In this document: piece by piece, positions 9,383 through 18,795 of the stretch
Layout of the letters: each line of letters starts with the position of its first letter
Numbering within the stretch: the stretch's first letter is position 1
Origin: Chara braunii
Taxonomy: Eukaryota > Streptophyta > Charophyceae > Charales > Characeae
Reading direction: 5' to 3'
Assembly (NCBI GenBank): GCA_003427395.1
Contig: BFEA01001159.1
Coordinates: 115,951-141,668, forward strand
DNA: 25,718 bases
Translations under genes and position numbers: made by a program
Notes under the pieces: generated by a model
Told to the model about the DNA's origin: nothing
The model's input: the letters and a program-made list of their open reading frames with translations, nothing else
The model's database searches: none

Positions 9383-9689
9383 AGGCAATTCAATTGTGAA
9401 TATTAACCCGCGCAACTGGTCTTTTTCATATCTACTTTACTCTGAATTTGCATGCAAAGGTTTCCCTTCGCTTTAATCGCCGTCGAAAATGTATTTAGCC
9501 ATAAGGTAGGCAATTTTTCTCAAGACAAACTTCCTTTTGCCCATCATATGTGGGTGAAAAAACGAGATCAGGTTATCTTTAACTTAAGGTACACTCACAA
9601 TCATATAACATCGCTTTAATAATTGGAAGGCTGAAACTTAACAAGAGCCCTGACAATCTGAGTGCACCTCTAAGTCCGCTGTCGAGCGC
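9383..9689. other. Spacer between the 6.5-kb TIR element and the giant inverted repeat, no gene seen
   Basis: About 300 bp of mixed composition with no repeat, RNA or credible frame. Base composition shifts sharply from AT-rich to GC-rich at about 9660-9700, which I use as the approximate left edge of the giant inverted repeat. Confidence 0.5.
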
Positions 9690-9745
9690 ATCGGTGCGGC
9701 ACCGCACAAGGCAGCGAGGGACCCTCTCGGCCGCGTTGTCGTAGG

Positions 9746-9767
9746 AAATACCCTTACAAGGGTATTT
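9746..9767. repeat. Left terminal palindrome
   Basis: Ten-base arms AAATACCCTT and AAGGGTATTT around the dinucleotide AC, preceded by TTGTCGTAGG and followed by AGCGTGG. The right end has the same palindrome with GT in the middle, flanked by the reverse complement of similar bases (GGTGTCGTACC). A palindrome at both ends of an inverted repeat suggests a recognition site for the enzyme that moved or replicated the element. Confidence 0.75.
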
Positions 9768-10130
9768 AGCGTGGTTTTTGCAAGTCACGCCGATACGGCC
9801 TCGCCCGCCCGACGGCGTGCGCGCGAGAAGGAGCATAGGTTCTTGTTAGGGTGAGAGGCGCGCGTGGCGGCGTGGGGTATTGACGGTGAGGCGCAGCTGT
9901 GCGCTGCCTAGGCGTGCGCGGCGTTCCGGGCCAGTGGGACGCTCGACGTTTTGTTTGTACTTTCTATTAAATAAATGTTGTATTAAATTCTTGTAAGCTC
10001 CGACATTTTTGCGTGACTCGGACGGGGCGCCAATTTTTTTTGGCCGTCACGATAGTCGAGGACCTTGAGCGCACGCCTCTTTGGGGTTGACTCGCGGATT
10101 CAGGCGGGGTTGAAATGCCGGTAAGTGTTG

Positions 10131-10170
10131 CCTCGGCCTTGTCCGTCTCGCCTCGGCCTTGTCCGTCTTA
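10131..10170. repeat. 20-bp tandem duplication
   Basis: CCTCGGCCTTGTCCGTCTCG is followed at once by the same 20 bases with TA in place of the final CG. This recent-looking duplication in the left arm has no visible counterpart in the right arm. Confidence 0.85.
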
Positions 10171-10738
10171 AAACACGAACCGAGGGGTTCGACGTACATG
10201 CGAGCCGAAGGGGTGATTAGCCCATGCAAAGGAGAAAATCCGGGTGGCACGGACTTTTTGTAGGTATGCCGACCACCCGCTGTGATCTGGCGTGAGGGGC
10301 TTGAGGGAGTGCGTGCCCGTGAGACGCAAAAAAAGGGGGATGGGTTATGCTTTAGGGCGTGCCGCGGGCTGCAGAAATTAGCCGCGTGAAGCCTTCCCCC
10401 ACTTTGGTTCCGCTACTACCGCAAAGCATTCGCGCTCGGGGTCCACGATGCCTAGGACCATGCCATAAGGCTGCGATAGGGGTCACGCCCCCGATGCCAC
10501 AGTCCGCCGCCAGGATGGGAGCTCGAGTTCTCGGGAGCTCTGAAGGGGTAGCGGGCTCTGCCGAGGGGAGACGCGGTACAGAGCGGTGGGTGTTGCCTAT
10601 GCAGGACGAGGCATTGGGAACCGGGTGAGTGGTTGCAGCGATACTAAGCCGTCGCAAGGTCAACTATCTTTTTTTTCCTTTTTCTCTTTTCTTCGATATA
10701 TCTCCTGACTGTACTACTTCGGCCGTCGTGGGCCGCTA

Positions 10739-10796
10739 CGAACGAGGTAGAGAGGGAGGGAGACGCATCGAACGAGGTAGAGAGGGAGGGGAGAGA
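10739..10796. repeat. 30-bp tandem duplication in a GA-rich tract
   Basis: CGAACGAGGTAGAGAGGGAG occurs at 10739 and again at 10769 within purine-rich sequence. The mirrored place in the right arm is pyrimidine-rich as expected but does not show the duplication. Confidence 0.8.
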
Positions 10797-11404
10797 GACG
10801 GACTGCTGAAGTGACGAGCGCAGAGGAGAGGAGGAGGCGCGCTGGCCAGAGAAACGAGCCGGGTAGCTGAGCAGAGCAGGGCGCCTCGGAGCAGGATGGA
10901 AAGATAATGCATCGGGCTACCGGGCGCCGTGGGAATATCGAGGCGGAGAGCGAGGGGCAGCCGGGGAAAGAGCAACAGGCAGGGGCCGAATCGGGGCGAC
11001 CAACCTGGCAGATACATGCAGGAAGGGGAGCGGGGCAAGGCGGCGCACGACCAACAGCAAGGCAGCAGGAGAGAGACTGCGGGCGACTAGCAGGCGAGGC
11101 AGCAAGCAAGGCGCTAAGCAGAGAGCGGGCGCAGATGAACTGCAGAGGGGGATGCACCCCGACGCTATCTGCGTCCCGATTCATTCGCAGGTTGCGACGG
11201 GGGAGGAACGGAGCATGGCGGGGTGCAGACGATAGAAGGGAGAAGGGGCAGAGTGCTGTGGGGGCGGGCCCTGAAGTAACGCGGGGAGGCCGGCAAATTG
11301 GAGGAAAATAACATAACGGACCTGGTCGCATTTCGCGCCAGGGTGCATTCAATGGAGGTGATGTCGGGGAGAGGAGTTATGGCGGGCAGAAGGATGCATA
11401 GTGT

Positions 11405-11428
11405 GCTCGATTCTTGACGGAATCGAGC
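11405..11428. repeat. H3 hairpin, perfect 9-bp stem
   Basis: GCTCGATTC and GAATCGAGC pair perfectly around a six-base loop (TTGACG). It is followed by CGGGT and about 35 bp later by ACCCGGGCG. The second copy at 11593 keeps the design with one compensated base pair. Confidence 0.7.
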
Positions 11429-11592
11429 CGGGTAAGAACCTAGATGGGGGTTTTAGACCCGGGCGACCATGATGGTAGTGTTAGATTTGGAGATAGGTTG
11501 GTGGATTAGGAGGTTAGTAGATAAAGTGGTGCGCTGTAGTACGGCGATGGCGGAAACAAGGGGGTAAGGAGACAGAAGGAAACGAGAAGCCC

Positions 11593-11616
11593 GCCCGATT
11601 CTCGATGGAATCGGGC
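11593..11616. repeat. H3 hairpin, perfect 9-bp stem, compensated variant
   Basis: GCCCGATTC and GAATCGGGC pair perfectly around TCGATG. Compared with 11405 the stem differs by T-A to C-G at position 3, changed on both strands of the stem, while the loop differs at several positions. Confidence 0.7.
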
Positions 11617-12176
11617 CAGGCAAGGTTCGTTTTTATAGTTATTTGGCAGGACGGACTTGATTGTAAGGTTAGTCCTGGTTGTTAGTGGATGGGATGAGCG
11701 GTACGAAAGGCAGGGACGGCGCCCAGCGGCTATGGCTACGAAGATGGCGGAAGGAACGTATGGCTCGGCCGGTCCTTAGCAGGATCAGACAACATGAGGA
11801 GGAGCGATTAGAGGTTTTTGCCATCGCAAAGCAAATGGTGCTGACAGATTGAGCGTGAGGGGCGTGATCACGGGGGTGTGAGAGTCTACGGCTGCGCACA
11901 AGAAAACGTAGCGTAGCAATGAATCTTTCCGCTTTTGTGGCGGAGGATTCATTTTCGATTTTTCCGTTGTTTATTTTTGCACGCTCCTTTTGTTTACTCT
12001 TATTGTGGGGTAACTTGGAAGAGGGGCTGCCATCATCACCACGCTGTCCGTCTCGACGGTGCCCTTTGTCGCCTGCAGATCACCGTTCGCTCGTCGTGAA
12101 GGGAGCGGCCGTTTTTGATTTCGAGCAGTAGCCATGCTTCCCATATTGACGCAGTGCCCCCCGTTTACTGGTACGA

Positions 12177-12204
12177 CACTATCAGTGGGATCTGACTGAC
12201 AGTG
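12177..12204. repeat. Hairpin, 9-bp stem with one mismatch
   Basis: CACTATCAG at 12177-12185 faces CTGACAGTG at 12196-12204 with a single A-C mismatch, of the kind produced by deamination on one side. Confidence 0.45.
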
Positions 12205-12564
12205 CGACCGAATGCTTGGTTAGTGAAGCTCGGAGAGAGAGAGAGGAAACGTGTGAGCAGGCTATTATCGAGCGGGCTGTTTACAGCCATCGAGAGAGAG
12301 CATGGGACAGGCTTAGTTGACTTGGGTGGCATGCTTGAACCTTGCCAATTGGCTCAGGGTATCATTGCTGTTGGGTGGGCTTTTACTGGGATACCGCGGC
12401 ATGCTGCGGCATGTATGGTGGAGGACTTTCTGCCAACCACGATCTGCTGTGGGAGGTCTGAGCGTTACCATGCCTACCGGAGGCTCGATATGATGGAGGG
12501 CTATGTTCGGGCAAATGCTCATCTGAAGTGGAGTGTGGTGCGAAAGAGGACTATGAGGGCTTAG
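12202..12564 (+). other. Open frame of 120 codons in the left arm, doubtful
   Basis: An ATG-to-TAG frame with mixed composition, more protein-like than neighbouring frames (for example EPCQLAQGIIAVGWAFTGIP). It lies in a part of the left arm with no clear match in the right arm, so it could be sequence inserted into or retained by one arm only. No family is recognised and the start overlaps the hairpin at 12177-12204. I list it only as a candidate. Confidence 0.15.
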
Positions 12565-12590
12565 CCTTCTGATCCTTCAGGGCTTCGAGT

Positions 12591-12609
12591 CCCGAAGCCG
12601 GGGAAGTTA
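12591..12609. repeat. Perfect 7-bp hairpin
   Basis: GGCTTCG and CGAAGCC pair perfectly around AGTCC. It lies just outside the H1 field of the left arm. Confidence 0.5.
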
Positions 12610-12927
12610 AGCCTCCTTTTGATTCCGATTATAAAGCGGGTGCAGGTAACCATTGCCAAAGGAGGGCTTCACTGCAAATTGTGCGGTTGGTGAGTGACAG
12701 TGACATGACTGTCTGTGATGATCCCGCCGCTCATCTTTAAGCTCCAGCCTGCGCCCCACGCTGCTATTGGAATCTGGCTCGTGCTCGTCAAAATCATCAA
12801 GCAGTCGCTTGTTATCATACTGCGAGTGGCTGTCAGGTACGGGGAAGTGTGACTTGAGAAAGTAATTTGGCCAACGAGTGCGGTCACTGTTGAGACTTGG
12901 AGGGTCTCCAAAAGGTCAACATTTGCA

Positions 12928-13731
12928 GTTTGGCTTAAGTTTGACCAAGCTGGTGTGTGCTTTGAAGGGTCGGGCTGTTCTATAAGTTTAGGTGGCCTGA
13001 CTGCTCCGACTTGTGAGGGTTTGATTGTGTTTGATTTTCCGGAGCTCAGGGCGCTCTATAAGTTTAGGTACCCTGAGTTGCCTTCATCCTTAGGATTTCT
13101 TAAGTTTCTTTGTTTCTGAACGAGGGGGCCGAGCTGTTCTGTAAGTTCAGGTGGCTCAGTCTCTTTCTGCTTTTATTATGAGAGAGTAATCCTTGGGAAA
13201 GAGGCAGACCCTTCTGTAAGTTCAGGGGGTTTGACTCAATGCCATACACATGATGACTAAGAAAGAAATGAATCTGGTAGAAAGTTAGATCCTTCTGTAA
13301 GTTCAAGGGGTCTAGCTCAAAGCCTCGCACATGATGGAACCCAAGGTTATAAATTGGCTATACATTATTACCATCTTATTACAAACAAGCTAGTCAGACA
13401 CGAGTTCTATAAGATTGGATGGTCTTACTATAGCTCATCGTAAATTGAAGAGAGTACAACTAAGAATATAATTGAAGGTAACCGGCCCAACAGAGCTTTG
13501 TTTCTAAGATGAATGGCTCAGTCCTACGCCCACCCTGAAGATTAAAGTTCAGAGAGAGATATATAACTTGGGCTACTTAAACAGTTCACGGCGACTAGAA
13601 TGGTTTAGTCATATGTCAAAGAAGAGAAAAATAGTTGTGCCCTGTATTTTTGTATTTTTTGGCTAAGTTGGGTTTATTCCATAAGTTTGGGTGTCCTGAT
13701 TTTACGCCTTATGTAAGTTGGGTATAAAGGG
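12928..13731. repeat. H1 hairpin array, left arm
   Basis: Units share the loop TAAGTT, inner stems CTA/TAG, CTG/CAG or CCA/TGG, and an outer stem. Outer stems: 12969-13001 GTCGGGC/GCCTGAC; 13045-13077 CTCAGGG/CCCTGAG, perfect; 13129-13159 CCGAGC/GCTCAG, one mismatch; 13205-13233 CAGACC/GGTTTG, one G-T pair; 13286-13314 TAGATCC/GGGTCTA, one G-T pair; 13393-13428 GTCAGAC/GTCTTAC, one mismatch, loop TAAGAT. Degenerate units lie at 12928-12950, 13666-13697 and 13707-13730. Spacing is irregular (60-250 bp). Orientation of the loop is opposite to that in the right arm, as the mirror requires. Confidence 0.75.
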
Positions 13732-13998
13732 CTGATGCATAGAAAAATTATGAACTATTGTCTGCCAAGTTGACTTGGGGATGGTGAGAGTACTTACCTT
13801 TGTCGCTTGACCTGCATGTAACTGGGTGTGACTACTACTTAGTCTGTGTTTCAGTTTGGTAGGTAGTTGCCTTAGATGCTCGCCACGTGCTAGAGCCATA
13901 AGAGTTAGATTCAATTCCTGCATTTTCTGAGTTAAGTTTATTTTACTTAGATCAAATTCTGCATTTTCTGGGATCATTTGTTATACTTTGTCTTGTAT

Positions 13999-14531
13999 AA
14001 ATCTTGGTAAGTCACTTTCTCTACGGGAAGCGCTGCCGAAAATTCTACAAAACCAAGGAGGTAGTTAGATTTTGTCTTTTCAAAGTTCAGTCTGTCTGAC
14101 TTTCATATATGACTTAGTAAAAATCTGGAGAGTCTCCTTTTCTAAAGGAAGTGCTGCCCGAATTTTTGCTAATTCAGTGAGTTAGATAAAATTGAACCTT
14201 GAGAAGTCAAAGACATTTTAGATTCTGAACTTGGCTTGTATAAATTTTGGTAAGTTGCTTTCTCTACGGGAAGCGCTGCCGAAATTTTTGCAAATCCAAG
14301 GAGTTAGTCAAAAGTTGATCTTTCAAAAGTTAAACTTGTCTAATTTTTATATGGCTTAGTAAAAATCTGGGAAGTCTCATTTTCTAAAAGGAGTGCTGCC
14401 CGAATTTTCGCTAAATCAGGGAGTTAGACAAAATTTGACTTTGGAAGGTTGAAGATTATTTCTGTTTTTATAATTAGGCTGATATAAATTATGGAAAGAC
14501 ACTTTTTCTACGGGAAGCGCTGTCAAAATTT
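13999..14531. repeat. H2 hairpin array, left arm, five units alternating two subtypes
   Basis: Units about 120 bp apart at 13999-14044, 14119-14167, 14242-14287, 14361-14408 and 14486-14531. Odd units (type A) carry CTACGGGAAGCGCTG and even units (type B) carry CTAAAGGAAGTGCTG-like cores. An AT-rich outer stem encloses each, for example AAATTTTGG/CCGAAATTT (14242) and AAAATCTGGG/CCCGAATTTT (14362), and a short inner stem such as CCTTT/AAAGG closes around TCT(A). The A-B-A-B-A order implies past duplication of an A-B dimer of about 240 bp. Confidence 0.7.
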
Positions 14532-14796
14532 TCTTAGTTTAGAGGAGATAGATTATATTTTGACAGGTGGCGACTCTGACGATCCACTTTGTATGGGGGA
14601 GATTCTGCCATAGATCTTCCTTTCTTTAGGCATTGGCTTAAAGATAAACTTAGGCTTGACTGTCAGGCGAGTCTTGAGTGAGAACGCGTCATGGGGAGTT
14701 GATCTCCATACATTGACGATTTAGCTTGGGCATCGACCTGTCTTATGATACAAGTCTTCTTTGGACATTCGATTCGGGATTTGGACTAGTTTCAGC

Positions 14797-14815
14797 ATGA
14801 TCCTGGAAGGATCAT
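14797..14815. repeat. Perfect 8-bp hairpin, conserved in both arms
   Basis: ATGATCCT and AGGATCAT pair perfectly around GGA. The right-arm partner at 17686-17702 keeps the seven-base stem TGATCCT/AGGATCA with a different three-base loop. Confidence 0.65.
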
Positions 14816-14818
14816 CTT

Positions 14819-14836
14819 CTGTTATCACTGATAACA
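14819..14836. repeat. Near-perfect palindrome, conserved in both arms
   Basis: TGTTATCA and TGATAACA flank a single C. The partner at 17663-17681 has nine-base perfect arms CTGTTATCA and TGATAACAG around one G. Confidence 0.65.
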
Positions 14837-15341
14837 TGTCGGTTGGTTGATCGCCGACTTGTCGGCTCACGACACAACTTTGCTTAAACCTGTACCTCAA
14901 CTTGATTGCCTTAACCCTATGAATTGTTATGTTTCGTTGAGGGTTTTAACCGAACTTATTTTGATGACCATTATAAAGGACTTATGAGATTGATGGAGGG
15001 TTTGACTATGATTGGGGCTTGAGTGTGTGAGGCATGGTATGGGTTACAGAGAATAGTAAAGTTGACCACGTTGGTGTATGGCAATGTGGCTATTGTGTGA
15101 GTCTGTGTTTTATGAAGGTTAGTATTTTGAAGCTTGGTATATGGGCCATACTTTGGAGGCAGTGAGAATGACAACCATGTGTCGCACGATTTGCATACCT
15201 GATGGGTTTACGTTTTCCCTTCTTTTGTTGTTATCTCGATATCCGATTTTAAAATATAAGTGGTGGGATGTTTATTTATTTATTGGATGATTTTGCTTGT
15301 TAATTTTTATAGTTAGACGTTGTAGTCCGTGGCAGCCGTCA

Positions 15342-15719
15342 AAGTCAAACCCCTTGACTTCTGCCCAGGCCTAGAGTGGGGCTCATCTCTAGGGCCGTAA
15401 GAGACGACTGCCGCCACAGGTACGGACCTGTGTACCACCCACTCTGCACAGAGTGCAGAAGAGGGTGTGTGGTCTTCAACCATGCTTGGCGGTTGTCCAG
15501 CGTCGAGAGATTCACCCTCAAGGCGCGTGTCAACCGACACTTGAGTGTCGAATGCGACTCTCGAGATTGACGAAGACCGCATGAGTATGGGTACTACATA
15601 GTACGTCATCATTGCGACCGTTTGCGTACGCTTGCATCACGAGTCGATATGAGTTAGCTCTGCGTCTGCGCGATTTTATACTAAGTCGCGCGCGACGCCT
15701 ATCCGATTTTCGCATCGGA
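15342..15719. repeat. Hairpin-dense GC-rich core, left side
   Basis: Successive perfect hairpins: AAGTCAA/TTGACTT (15342-15360), CACAGGT/ACCTGTG (15415-15432), CACTCT/AGAGTG (15440-15455), CGACACT/AGTGTCG with a 2-base loop (15535-15550), GTACT/AGTAC (15591-15604), GTCGCGCGCGAC palindrome (15685-15696) and TCCGAT/ATCGGA (15702-15719). Spacing is 10-120 bp. Frames across it (60-90 codons on both strands) are by-products of palindromic sequence. Confidence 0.65.
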
Positions 15720-16234
15720 AAGTTATGGGTTGGCTACCGAGGGGCCAGGAGCATTGTCGCGTTATTTGTGTTGTGTCGTTTCGTATGTGTGCGTGTGTGC
15801 GTTTTATTTTTCGGTTTGTTAGAGTGGTGTGCGCGTGGTACGTGGGATGCGTCCTAGTCGACCTACGCCGAGTCGCGCTTGGCACCTCAGCCCCCCAAGA
15901 TGTCAATTCGCGTGCGGGTCCGATAGAGGCGTAACACCGCATGTACCCCCAATGCTACAGCGAACGAGAAACGCCCTCGGCTGGTCCACCTCTGCGATTG
16001 CAACTGATCAACTTTCGTATTGTGGACTGGTAGCTCGGCGGGGATACGCCCATTGAAGGGAGGNGACAACTCCCGTAAGGTGGAGGTAAGTCGTGCCTCT
16101 CGTAGACCCTATCCTGTCGTAGGGGCTCGCGAGAGGTATGGCTGGCGCACTCGACCGGTGCGGCTTGCGGAATCTCCATATATATTTGCGACGAGGATTT
16201 AGACCAACTTCTGCGTGATGCGGCCGGGAAGGTC

Positions 16235-16252
16235 CCGCACTGCCCCGTGCGG
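16235..16252. repeat. Apex hairpin at the symmetry centre
   Basis: CCGCAC and GTGCGG pair around TGCCCC inside the spacer of about 60 bp separating the two arms (CCAACTTCTGCGTGA at 16204 against TCACGCAGAAGTTGG at 16278). It is the tip of the whole foldback. A similar GTGCGG-CA-CCGCAC hairpin lies near the left outer edge (about 9694-9707). Confidence 0.7.
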
Positions 16253-16777
16253 TGCTGGACCGATGCGCCCGACAACGTCACGCAGAAGTTGGTCTGAATC
16301 CTCATTGCGAATATACATGGAGCTTCCGTAAGCCGCTCCGGCCGAGCGCGCCAGCCATACCTCTCGCGAGCCCCTACGATAGGATGGGGCCTATGCGAGG
16401 CACGACTTACCTCCACCTTACGGGAGCTGTCACCTCTGTTCGATGGGCGTATCCCCGCCGAGTTACCAGTCCACAGTACGAAAGTTAATCAGCTGCAATC
16501 GCAAAGGTGGACCAGCCGAGGGCGTGCCTCGTTCGCTGTACCATACTACGGGCACACGCCTCTATCGGACCCACACGTGAACCGACATCTAAGGGGGCTG
16601 AAGTCCCAAGCGCGACTCGTCGTAGGTCGACTAGGACGCATCCCACACACCACGCGCACATCACTGTAAAGAACATAAAAATAAAAACACACATACACAC
16701 GCACGTACATATACAGGACGACACTCAACAAACAACGCAACAATACTCCTAATCTCTCAGTAGTCATCCCATAACTC

Positions 16778-17159
16778 TCCGATGCGAAAATCGGACAGGC
16801 GTCGTGCGGGAGGCTTAGTATAAAACCGCGCGAGCATAAGGCTAACTCATATCGACTTGCAATGCAAGCATATGCAAACAGTCGCAATGATAGCGTACTA
16901 TGTAGTACCCATACTCATGTGGTCCTCCTTAATCTCGAGGGTCGCATTCGACACTGAAGTGTCGGCTGACACGCGCTTTGAGAGAATGATCCCTCGACGT
17001 TGGACAATTACCAAGTGCGGTTGAAAACCACACTCTCTTCTGCACCCTGCGGAGAGTGGGTGGTACACAGGTTCATACCTGTGGTGGCAATCGTCTCTTA
17101 TTGCCTTGGAGACCAGCTCTATCATCCAGGGTCCAAAAAGAAGTCAAGGGGTTTGACTT
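16778..17159. repeat. Hairpin-dense GC-rich core, right side
   Basis: Mirror partners of the left core hairpins: TCCGAT/ATCGGA (16778-16795), GTACTA/TAGTAC (16895-16908), CGACACT/AGTGTCG (16949-16964), CACAGG/CCTGTG near 17067-17083 and AAGTCAA/TTGACTT (17141-17159). Stems are kept while some two- to four-base loops differ between arms. The hairpin near 15440 is less clear here. Confidence 0.65.
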
Positions 17160-17662
17160 TGACGACTGCCACGGACTCTAACGTCCAACTATAAAAATTA
17201 ACAAACAAAATCACCCAATAAATAAATAAACATCCCAACACCCATATATCAAATCAGATATCGAGATAAAATAGAACAAGGGCGAAACATAAATTCATCA
17301 GGTATGCAGATCGTGCGTCACATGGTTGTCATTCTCACTGCCTCCAAAGTATGACCCATATACCAAACTCCAAAATACTAACCTGCATAAAACACAGACA
17401 CACACAATAGCCACATTGCCATACACCAATGTGGTCAACTTTACTGTTATCTGTAACTCATACCGCGCCTCACACACTCAAGCCCCAGTCATAGTCAAAC
17501 TTTCCATAAATCTCATAAGTTCTTTAAAATTGTCATTAAAAGAAGTCCGGTTAAAACTCTCAAGGAAACATATCAAATCTCAGGGCTAAGGCAATCAAGT
17601 TGAGATACAGGTGTAAGCAAAGTTGTGTCGTGAACCGACAAATCGGTGATCAACCAACCGAC

Positions 17663-17702
17663 CTGTTATCAGTGATAACAGAAAATGATCCTCGTAGGAT
17701 CA
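17663..17702. repeat. Two adjacent conserved hairpins, right arm
   Basis: CTGTTATCA-G-TGATAACAG at 17663-17681 is followed at 17686-17702 by TGATCCT-CGT-AGGATCA. They mirror 14797-14836 of the left arm in reverse order, as expected. Confidence 0.65.
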
Positions 17703-17964
17703 AGCTGAAGCTAGTCCAAGTCCTGGATCGAATGTCCAAAGAAGGCCTTCATAAGACAGGTCAATACCCAAGCTAAATCGTCAATGTATGGAGATCAAAT
17801 CCCCATGACACGTTCGTACTCAAGACTCTTCTAATAATCAAGCCTAGATCTACCTCTAAGCCAGTGCCCCCAAAAAGGTAGACCTATGACTGAATTTCCC
17901 CCATATAGAGGGGATCGCCAAAGTCGCACCTGACAAAATATAATCTATCTCCTCTGAACTAAGA

Positions 17965-18494
17965 AAATTTCGACAGCGCTTTCCGTAGGAAAAGTGCCTT
18001 CTTAGAATTTATATCAGCCTGAATATGAAAACAAAAATAATCTTCAACTTTTCAAAGTCGATTTTTGTCTAACTCCCTGAATTAGCAAGAATTCGGGCAG
18101 CACTCCCTTTAAAAAAGAAGACTTTCCATATTTTTACGAAGCCATATATAAAGATTAAACAAGTTGAACTTTGAAAAATTAAATTTTGACTAACTCCTTG
18201 GATTTGTAGAAATTTTGGCAGCGCTTCCCGTAGAGAAAATAACTTACCAAAATTTATACAAAGTTAGGTTCAGAAAAAAAAATGACTTTGACTTCTCAAG
18301 GTCTAATTTTATCTAACTCCCTGAAGTAGCAAAAATTTGGGCAGCACTCCCTTTGGAAAATGAGGTTTCCCATATTTTTACTAAGCCAAAAAGTCAGACA
18401 AATTGAACTTTGAAAAGACAAAATCTAACTAACTAATTGGTTTTGTAGAAATTTCGGCAGCGCTTCCCGTAGAGAAAGTGACTTACCAAGATTT
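17965..18494. repeat. H2 hairpin array, right arm, five units
   Basis: Units at 17965-18010, 18090-18135, 18210-18255, 18331-18379 and 18449-18494 mirror the left array one for one, with the same A-B-A-B-A alternation (CAGCGCTTCCCGTAG against CAGCACTCCCTTT). The best outer stems are AAATTTTGG/CCAAAATTT, perfect (18210), and AAAAATTTGGG/CCCATATTTTT, one mismatch (18331). The matching left unit at 14242 has a G-T pair where this arm has a Watson-Crick pair. Confidence 0.7.
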
Positions 18495-18530
18495 ATACAA
18501 GACCAAGTATAATAAAAGATCCCAGAAAAT

Positions 18531-18590
18531 GCAGAAATCGACCTAAGTAAAAATAAACTTAGTTCAGAAAATGCAGGAATTGAAGATAAC
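18531..18590. repeat. Hairpin flanked by direct repeats
   Basis: CTAAGT and ACTTAG pair perfectly around an A-rich loop, and CAGAAAATGCAG lies on both sides as a direct repeat. The left arm keeps the same arrangement at about 13915-13975 (TGCATTTTCTG twice, with TTAAGT/ACTTAG between). Confidence 0.55.
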
Positions 18591-18795
18591 TCCTATGACT
18601 CTAGCACGTGGCGAGCATCTAAAGCAACTACGTATCAAACTGAAACTCGGGCCAAGTAGTAATCTCACTTAGCCACATGCAAGACCAAACCACAAAGGTA
18701 AGTACTCTCACCAGCCCAACGTCAACCTGGACAAACAATAGTTCGTAATCTTTCAATGATTTATCCTGTTATACCCAGCTTACATAAGGCATAAA

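Larger units (their letters stand above)
9690..16217 (+). repeat. Left arm of the giant inverted repeat
   Basis: Outside to inside: terminal palindrome, GC-rich zone with tandem repeats and H3 hairpins, H1 hairpin field, H2 hairpin field, hairpin-dense unit 14.6-15.3 kb and GC-rich core 15.3-16.2 kb. No gene is credible in it. The long GC-rich frames on both strands at 10.7-11.35 kb are low-complexity and are not mirrored as open frames in the other arm. One ambiguous base lies at 16064. Confidence 0.8.

Noticed and set aside
10714-11352. Open frame of 212 codons on the minus strand, with overlapping frames on both strands
   Set aside because: It is Pro/Ser/Leu/Arg/Cys-rich low-complexity sequence of a GC-rich purine/pyrimidine-biased zone. 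Several phases on both strands are open at once, and the right arm does not preserve the frame.
12969-13314. Stem differences between H1 units as simple methylation decay
   Set aside because: Deamination changes one strand of a stem and should create mismatches or G-T pairs, as at 13129 and 19263. It does not produce changes on both sides that restore pairing, as seen in most units.
12928-13731. H1 array as integron attC sites or a CRISPR array
   Set aside because: attC-like alternation of a conserved core and variable stem is suggestive, but there is no integrase, no cassette ORF and the context looks eukaryotic. CRISPR is excluded because spacing is irregular and the repeats are not near-identical.
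15313-17194. About fifteen frames of 60-150 codons across the central core
   Set aside because: They occur on both strands in mirrored pairs because the DNA is palindromic. The one crossing 15955-16416 spans the symmetry centre and includes an ambiguous base.
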